Shown here piece after piece: positions 56,256-64,000 of a stretch of DNA of 64,000 bases. Location: assembly GCA_900073065.1 (NCBI GenBank), contig FJOG01000064.1, positions 112,787-176,786 on the forward strand, in the 5' to 3' direction. The translations under genes and the position numbers were made by a program. Below the pieces are notes generated by a model. The model saw nothing but the letters and a program-made list of their open reading frames with translations. It had not been told where the DNA came from and searched no databases. The DNA comes from Phialocephala subalpina (Eukaryota > Ascomycota > Leotiomycetes > Helotiales > Mollisiaceae). The first letter of the stretch is position 1, and every line of letters starts with the position of its first letter.

Positions 56256-58658
56256 TGTGAGGTTGAGGAGTTGAGGTTGTTTGTCGAGGAATGGAGGGTG
56301 GTGGGGTTGATGAGGAAGGAAGGCACGCGAGATATGTACAGTACTAGTCTGATAAACGTCTAGTGACGAAAGTGAGGATGAGGGGAACACCAAGATGGAT
56401 ATGTCTGAAGCTATATATGCATCAACAAGGTCTCATGGGTGCAACGTCCCAACCAACACACAACACCTAGTCAGTCCCAGCGCAAAGTGCTTCAATTTAG
56501 CACAGGCCAATTAACAGCTTCCATTGTGGCGATACCAATGCACCCACGCACCCACGCCCGCTCCCTGCCGACTTCGATGAAATCAATCATCCTATCATTC
56601 TGACTGCTCGGGCCAACCGTCAACGATCAGCATGTTCCCCTCGAGCATCACCGCTTGCCCTTTCCCTGTTGAATATAGCTGCGGTGTCCCCCACTGGAAA
56701 GTCGAGCCACAGCTGAAGAGATTGAACATCGGATGGTCCGTTCAGGGAAGTTAGGTGCAACCTGGGGAAAGGGGCGAGAGAGGGCGACGAGATCCCGGGC
56801 TAGAAGGACCGAAGAACACGCTGATCTCGCCAACATCGACGAGGCTGATCTTGCAGGGACTCGAATCGCATCGTGGCGTTCGTCGGGAACCAACCAATGG
56901 ACCTCTCCTCCGGCAATCACTTTTATCAGTGGCAGTTGCGGGAAGAATCATCGCGAATCGAACGCCAGAATGAGCCAGACCCCCCGCAGGCCCTCCGCAG
57001 GCCCTTGTGTCACGGCAAACAAGTGATGTTGTATCATACGAGTTTTGTATATGAATTCCACCACTGCTGCCGGATGCCCAGAGGATATCGTCGACCATTT
57101 CTACTCGTCAGAGATAAGACAGACTCTGAACAGAGGCGTTTCGATGATTCAGAGACGCAAGACGTTTGAAGCCTTTCGATACCATTCCTTGTGGAAGCTT
57201 AATTGGAAAGCTTGGCCTGTGAATGCGGGGAAAGTCATGCAGACCATACCAATTTACCCACTCGGGAATCTGGTCAGGTCCAGACGAGCACTGCAGCTTC
57301 CCTCCCGGTACCTTCATTCGAAACAAAATCCCAGCACGACGAAAAACTCTCCAAACGCTCAAACAAAGGGTGGCGAACAGAGGAAGCACGATCCCTTCGA
57401 GTCCCGGCCCGTAGGAAAGCGTCCCGTCTGGAAACCCGAAGGAAACGTTGCTCCCGTCGAAGCACGAGACAATTGGAGAAATGACGCTGAAGGCTGCGAA
57501 GAGCAAAAAAACTGCTGTTGAATGTCTCGGCTGAAAACAGCCACATCTAGACTCGATTGGCTGCTTGCCCCTCTTTCTCCGTGGCAAGGATCTGGAAGTC
57601 AAGGTTTATCCAACATCTTGGGAAAGCCTCAAAACGCTCAAAACGCCAGAAAAGGAAGGTCGTTATGGACATCGACGATAGAGTGATAAGCGTTTGTTGC
57701 TCGTTGATGGAGGATCATGAGGTCGAGAAGCACGCCACGCAAGAAATTTTGCTGTCAGATTGAGACACACCGAGGTCTTCGCGGTCAGCGGTCGAAGCCG
57801 AGGATTTTGTCGCCTGAGAAACTTCAGTGGCGAATAGAGGCGTCCGGTGTGGCGTGAAGTGCTAGATCTGATATCGTCCCAGCTGGAGGACGTTCAGATG
57901 TTGCTCGTTGGATTTTGAATTTCAACAGAAAGTTATGCTCTGTCTTTCAAGAGAAAGGATTTCAGAGGGAGCGAGATCTCTTTATTACTGCCAACCCATT
58001 TGTATTCGCTATCCTCGAGTAGGAAGGTAAGACTTGGCGGCACTCACAATGTCCGTATTGTTATCACGTGCCAGAATATCACTGGCCCATACTCCCGCAG
58101 CTTCCGAAATCTTACCAGAAAGACTGTCCGACTTCTTGGAAATCTCTCGTCGGACTCAGGAATAGGTCAGTATATGTCCGTGAGAGAAAGAGTGAAAGAG
58201 CAATGCCAGACTGATTCGTTTCAGTTTCCAGCACGTGATTCTATAAATATCTCTTCATGTCCTCACTTAGCATGTTTTCGCTATTTGGTCTATCCTTTGC
58301 GAATATATCTTCATGTAAACTGTGCAAGTCAAGATGGAGCTACCTTCTTCAGCAAAGTCCGCAAATGAGGGGCTGGCTCTTCATGCTGCAAAATACCTAC
58401 GGTCACTCAGATACTGGCAGGTAATGGCTTAAAATATAGCACTCTCCATGCTTTCCGACAGAGAACAGCAATTGACCGCCCAGACTCTATTCAAATGAAG
58501 AAACATTTCTCTTCAATATAGAAATCCAGATTGTATATTCATCACGTGTCGGATCTGCAGGCTGACAAAGGACGACGACGACTTCCTTCCACCTCACATC
58601 TCACTCAGAACCACACTCATCTCGACGTCAAAATCAACATCAACATCAACAATCAACA
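56256..58658. other. Long intergenic region, no recognised gene
   Basis: About 2.4 kb between PTR2 and the Zn2Cys6 factor. Overlapping frames on both strands at 56648-57602 lack domains or convincing starts. The end carries a CAACATCAA-type leader (58636-58658) just before the factor's ATG. Confidence 0.5.
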
Positions 58659-61314
58659 ATGCCACCATCAACAGACTCCCCATCCTCGAACCCTCCTTCC
58701 CTCAGCTCTCACTCACCACCTAATCCCTCCTCAAACTCCACCAAAAAACGCAACCGCTCCCAACTCTCCTGCACAAACTGCCGCCACGCAAAACTAAAAT
58801 GCGATCGCACCTCCCCCTGTTCCCAATGCATCAAAAAGGGGAGAAAAGAACAATGTGTGTTCCCGCAGCCGGTGCAGAGGAGGAAACCGGCGGTTAGTAT
58901 GCAGAACCGGTTGAGGCATTTGGAGAGTCTTGTTAAAGGGGCTATGGATGGGAAAAGTGGGAACAGGAATCTTGGTGTTCCTTCGCCTGCTGGAAGTATG
59001 GAGATTGGGAATCAGGTGGGAGATGTAAATACAGGGGAGGGTGTGACGGAGGTGTCGTCGGGAAATGTTCTTGATGATGGGAATGAGACGAGATATGTGG
59101 GGGCTACGCATTGGGCTGCTATTCTTGAAAACGTGTGTCTTCCCCTTTCCCCACCTTCCCTTCCCTCCCATCCCCCCTCTCTCTCATCTCACAATTATCA
59201 ACCCCTAGATCGAAGAAGTCAAATCCTACTTCAACGAAGAGATCGAAGAACAGGAAGACGAATACTCGCCCGCCGCAGCACTATCTTTCGATGTCGAATC
59301 CCCGGCTACGAGATTGGATCTTGTGAATGCTTTGCCGAGTAGACTTGTTGTTGATCGGTTGGTGTCGAGGTATTTTAATTCGAATAGTCCTGCTTTACGT
59401 GAGTATTCTTGAGTGGTGGAGAGGGGAAGAAGGGCTAGGAGGGTTTTGGCTGATGTGTTTGGGCAGATATTATTCATGGTCCTACGTTCCAGAAAGAGGT
59501 GAGTGAGCGTGTTTTACTCTTGCAAGCATTCATCTTTTACTTTAGGTTGCTGATTTCGTCTAGTATCAACAATTCTGGGCTCACCAAAACGAGACACCAC
59601 TTGCATGGCTTGCATTACTCTATTCTGCAATGGTCATTGCAACATTCTCAGCCCTTGGTGCTGGTGAAGCATATGTAGACGATCGTGGACCACCCATTGA
59701 AATGATTCGATCCTACCGGCAGTGCTGCGTTCAAGCTCTGGTACTTTCCCACTATACACGACCAGGGCCTTACACGCTAGAAGCACTTATGATCTATATG
59801 GAAGGCGAATTCCTACTTAGTAGAGTAGATCAAGTCCATGGCTATCTGCTTGTAGGGAATGCTATTCGGTTAGCGATGCGGATGGGTTTGCATCGAGACT
59901 CCAGCAAGGTTGGTGGCGGACTCACACCCTTCCAAGCGGAAATGCGACGCCGGTCATGGCAACACCTCAGGCAGATTGACCTACTTTGGAGTTTTCACAT
60001 TGGATTACCAGACATGATGCACTCCATCGAAAGCGATACCGACTACCCACGCAATCTCAGAGACGACGACCTCGACGAGAAGATGACCGAGCTGCCACCT
60101 TCGAGACCAGAAACAGAGCTCACCCCAGTCACCTACATGATTTGCAAAAGCAGGATGTGTGATGTGGTCTTCAAGATCGCCGCCTTGGCAAACTTGCTCA
60201 CGCTTCCTGCATACGACGAAGTTATAAGGCTAGACGCACAGCTCATCGAGGCTCACAGCAAAGTCCCTCACTTCTTCCGACTACCTGACTCAGGATTTTG
60301 CATTACAGATCCGCCTCCACAAATCGTCAAACGCATCACTATCGAGCTCATGCTACAGAAGAGTCGCTGCATGTTGCATCGAAAATATCTCGTGAAGGAG
60401 AAAGAAGATCCAAGGTTCGCGTACTCCAAAGATGCAGGTCTAGACGCTTCTTTGAAACTCCTTCGAGTCCAGGCTCTGGCGCATGAAGCTGCACTTCCCG
60501 GAGGTCTCTTGGCTCGAGATCGCTGGTTTCTCTCAGCTTTGTCGATGCACGATTTCCTCTTAGCTGCCATGATTGTGTATCTGAGCGTCATACGAAATAT
60601 CGGGACGCATACCAATTCTGAAGTTAATAATGGCTTCACAGCAGAGCAACAGAGCACTGTTGCGGCTTTGGAAGAGTCATATCGGATCTGGACACAGAGT
60701 GCTAACCCGACACCTGAGGCGAAAAGAGCAGGCGCGGTGCTCAAAATAATGTTGAAGAAGGTCAATCTGGCACTTGGCAGACTCTCAAACGATGTCAATG
60801 GCATGCCCCAGGAGACGCTGGAAAAGTGTAATGATTACACATCCAACCTACTATCATCACACCTCGTTTCCCATCTGTCGATCAATGGTATGTGTCCCAT
60901 CCAATATTCTCTTCATCTACGAATTTACGTTGCTAACTTTATCGGCCGAAGGCAACCCTGCAAACGCATACGGCCATCCATCCACCTCAATCCTACCGCT
61001 CTCAAATGCCTTGCCTGTCATGAGCACCTCGGATACAAGTCCACCCTCTGATAATAGTGGTAATGATATGTTATTCGATGTCGACCTGTCGTCCATACCT
61101 CTGCATGATTTCGGAGAAATGGCTGCAATGCCGAATGATTTCAATTGGGTATGCTCTCATGACGCTTCATCTCACTCGGAACGCTACTGACGATGCTTAG
61201 GAGTTGTTTGATAACCAATTTCATCCCCAACCCTCCAACGAGCAAGTTTGGCCAGACTTTACGCAAGACTTTGCTGCGATGAATGACGAGTATTTGAACT
61301 ACGATCTAAACTAG
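58659..61314 (+). CDS. Zn2Cys6 transcription factor with fungal-specific factor domain
   Basis: Exons 58659-59132, 59209-59398, 59467-59498, 59564-60887, 60952-61148 and 61201-61314 join to 776 residues. The zinc cluster CTNCRHAKLKCDRTSPCSQC continues to IKKGRKEQC near residues 38-66, followed by a basic linker and a short coiled coil (MQNRLRHLESLVKGAM). The fungal-specific regulatory domain is clear: YTLEALMIYMEGEFLLSRVD, AIRLAMRMGLHRDSSKVGG and EMRRRSWQHLRQIDLLWSFH. A Ser/Asp-rich C-terminal region (LFDVDLSSIPLHDFGEM) could act as activation domain. It ends 47 bp from the convergent SDR gene, a close spacing that makes co-regulation or target status possible but unproven. Confidence 0.92.
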
Positions 61315-61361
61315 GATGAACACATACCATTACAGCTCTCCTTCAAGAACCACACGTCACC

Positions 61362-62657
61362 TCAAAGATACTCCTTGATCTCACGATTACAGTAATCGAA
61401 AAATTTCTGCGCCTTCCCAGTGCCACCCTTAGCCTTACTCTTCAACCCAGAAACAATATCTGGAGGCAAATCTGCTGCTCGACCCCACGCCATCAAATGT
61501 CCACCATTCTGTTCTGGCTTCACGTCCGAGGAGAAACCAGAATACAGTTCCGAGTATGCGCCATACACGCAAGGCTTAAAGAGAATGTTCTGCAATTCGC
61601 TGTCAGCACGAACATTCATCCCTCAGCAGGGCAACATACCATAAGAAACCTCATAGGAAGCGGCCAATGCCTCTGCAAATCCGTCCTCATAAGCCCAGGA
61701 TGAAGACTCTGCAAGAAAATCAGCAAACGTCCCCTTCACTCTTCAAGAATCCGGACTCACAACGCTCATTATCCCATGCTTCCCAAGCTTCTCCGCAAAA
61801 TCAGCCGCCAACCAAGCATCCCCGACCTTACTCTGCATATAATTGTCCATAAACTTCTTGTTCAACACCACCGGCGTCCCATCACTCTCAAACTGCATCC
61901 CTCCGGGCGGTGTACCGGCCTGCAACAAACTCGTTACCCAGACCATCCGGACGCTGAATTTCTTTACGTCTGGAAGGCTTGCGGTTTTGATGAGGATTGG
62001 TTGGAGGAGGAGGGTCATGAGGTAGGGTCCTAGACAATTTGTGCTGAGTTCGAGGTCGTGTCCCTACATCGCGCCTTGTTCAGCTTTTATTCGCATGCGA
62101 CAGGACAATAGGGAGACATAGGAAGGGGAACATACAAGTTTGTCTTTCGACCCAGCAGGAGGCGTCATAACCGCCGCATTATGCATCAAAACATCCAATC
62201 TCGTTTCCTTCTCCAAAAACTCCTCCACACCTTTCTTCACCGTCCTCAAATCCGCCAAATCAATAACCAAACTTCCCAACTTTCCCTTACCTCTCCCTCC
62301 TCTCCCCACAGTCTCACTTATGATTTTCTCAATAGCACCCTCGCAGCGGGGGAGGGAGCGAGCGGCGATGTAGACTGTTCCACCCGCGAGGTAGAGGATC
62401 TTTGCGAGTTCATAGCCGACGCCTGAGGCGGCGCCGGTGACGATGTATACTTTGCCAGAAAGAGAAGGCAAGGAAGCATCGGTAAAGGTAGGCGCAGGAG
62501 GGAAGAAGGCGGAGAGTTTTCCGATGGGTTTGTAGGCGGGGGCCATGGTGTTATTCGTGTTGTTATTTCGATGCGGAGAGAACTTTCGGTACAAGATTGC
62601 GGAAGAGACGGCAAGGATAGAAATACTCAATATGGGATGAGAAATAATGGTCTCCAT
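61362..62657 (-). CDS. Short-chain dehydrogenase/reductase (retinol dehydrogenase-like)
   Basis: Exons 62657-62136, 62063-61761, 61708-61640 and 61589-61362 join to 373 residues. A hydrophobic N-terminus (HPILSISILAVSSAILYRKF) suggests a membrane anchor. The cofactor-binding Rossmann motif is VYIVTGAASGVGYELAKILY (TGxxxGxG), followed by LVIDLADL and HNAAVM (NAA-like). The catalytic Tyr-x-x-x-Lys is in MDNYMQSKVG, with Ser supplied near VWVTSLLQAG. The C-terminus has the usual LHPGLMRTDLQRHW block. Such enzymes oxidise or reduce alcohols and ketones with NAD(P); the substrate is unknown. Intact; convergent with the Zn2Cys6 factor. Confidence 0.9.
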
Positions 62658-62989
62658 TGTGGCACCTATCGTGTATATATGGACTCAACCAAGAATTATT
62701 GGGATTGCAGAGTGTCCGTGAAGGGAGGACGAGGAATTCGCTGCCTGCCAGAAACTCGATGCTTCGGCATCTTATACTGACCATATCTCCGACAGTATCT
62801 TGCAGCCATCACTTGACTCGGAACCTGAAGAGGAGATAATTCGAAATGGAGGGACATAGCTTTCTTGGCTAGCAAGAAGAGACGTTTATGTCCGTCCCGG
62901 ATTAAGGTTTTTCCTACATGCGATTCAGAGGCAAAGTCGAGTATCGTCCGGCGCTAACTACCCGTTAAAGTTAATCGACCACTTCCTTT
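62658..62989. other. 5' flank of the SDR gene
   Basis: Ordinary composition; no gene seen before the AT-rich island. Confidence 0.5.
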
Positions 62990-64000
62990 TCCCCTTCTAA
63001 TTCAATGTCTATAATATATTTATAATATTCCTAATATTACTTAATTTCTTTCTATTTATTCATTTCCTTTTATAGTTTTACCTTGTAAATTATAGCCTCG
63101 ATTTTTATTTTAATAAATATAATAAAATATATTATTATATTTTGAAATTTATTTGAAATTTATAATTTTCGATTAATAATATATGAAATCAAAAAAAATA
63201 TTTATAAAGTATTTTTAAAATATTTTCGTATAAAAAAAATTTAATTAATTATTAAATCGTATTTTAAGCGCATTATTAATATTATATAATAATAATAATA
63301 TATTATTTTTCTCGAATATTTTATTTCCATTAGTTTTTTAACGAGTACTTTAAAATTAAATTCTTAATAAAAAAAATACGAATAAAATTTTATTTATTTT
63401 GAATTATTTTATTAAATATTAAAATTATTTTATTTTATTTTAATATATAAATATTTATTAATTATTATTTTTATTATTAAAAATACGAAAAAAATTATTT
63501 TAATTAATTTTATATTTAAAATATTATAATATTAATATTAAATTCAAATAAATTTCTTATTAAAAATTTTAAAATTTTTAATTTTATTTAATATTATAAT
63601 TTAATTTATAATTAGATTATAATAATATTAATTAAAATTAATATTTCTATTTGAATTGAATTTTATATAAATTAAAATAATTATATATAAATTTAATATG
63701 TTATAAATATTATAAGTTTAAAAATAAATATACGAAATTTCTTATTTTTAATTAAATAAATATTAATATTATTTATTAATTTCTCGAAATATATTTAATT
63801 TTACGAGATTTTAATTTTATTAATATAATATATATATAGATTTTATTCAAAAAATATATTAATAAATTTCGATTATTTTTTAAATATTTAATTTAAAATA
63901 TATTAAAATTCGAATATTAATATTTTAAATATTTTTTTATTTCAATTAATATTTTAATAATTTAAATATAATTATTAAAATAAAAATAAAAATATATAAA
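62990..64000. repeat. AT-rich island, probably RIP-degraded repeat
   Basis: Base composition changes abruptly near 62990 to very high A+T that persists to the window end. No coding frame survives. The sharp edge and rare CpA and TpG are typical of repeat-induced point mutation, but no element can be identified. Confidence 0.7.

Overview
The window is nuclear DNA of a filamentous ascomycete (Pezizomycotina). The genes carry short introns of mostly 44-90 bp with GT..AG ends and CTAAC-like branch sites. The families are typical of this group: HET domain, Zn2Cys6 regulators, UstYa/DUF3328 and the cellular reverse transcriptase rvt. AT-rich blocks look like the product of repeat-induced point mutation (RIP). 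A leotiomycete fits, but the sequence alone does not settle the order.

Region by region: the 3' end of a cellular rvt gene (3-2117); a broken homeobox (2772-2974); a small secreted repeat peptide divergent from a UstYa-like gene (3833-5810); a large Tyr/Thr-rich membrane protein (6180-8806); a HET protein and an alpha-methylacyl-CoA racemase-like enzyme in divergent orientation (10296-14215). A housekeeping block follows: VPS1, ribokinase, GID7, V-ATPase subunit A, a PhyH dioxygenase and a Zn2Cys6 factor (16174-30994). An eroded accessory segment (31205-38876) holds a U6 snRNA relic, a small secreted protein, an alpha/beta-hydrolase gene with one in-frame stop, a RIP-eroded Tc1/mariner element with its terminal repeats, an assembly gap, an APH-like kinase and a 16-bp minisatellite. 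A second housekeeping block carries a BCS1-like ATPase, the SNARE Tlg1, the PP2A B56 subunit Rts1, the TFIIIC subunit Tfc1, a secreted protein, a decayed gene, a PTR2 peptide transporter, a second Zn2Cys6 factor and an SDR enzyme (39865-62657). The last kilobase is an AT-rich island.

The strongest lead is at 3833-5810. A signal-peptide-bearing precursor with four copies of a Gly-Phe-Ala-Tyr core, the last ending exactly at the stop codon, lies head to head with a UstYa-like gene that keeps both His-Cys motifs. This is the minimal layout of a fungal dikaritin-type ribosomal peptide (RiPP) locus. The core differs from the published ones I know, the spacers have mostly non-canonical Kex2 sites, and a perfect 250-bp tandem duplication covers the 5' part of the UstYa-like gene.

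Exon models were built by eye from splice signals, frame and family similarity. For the spliced genes listed with a start codon, the exon lengths sum to a multiple of three. The N-termini of the UstYa-like gene and GID7 are unresolved.
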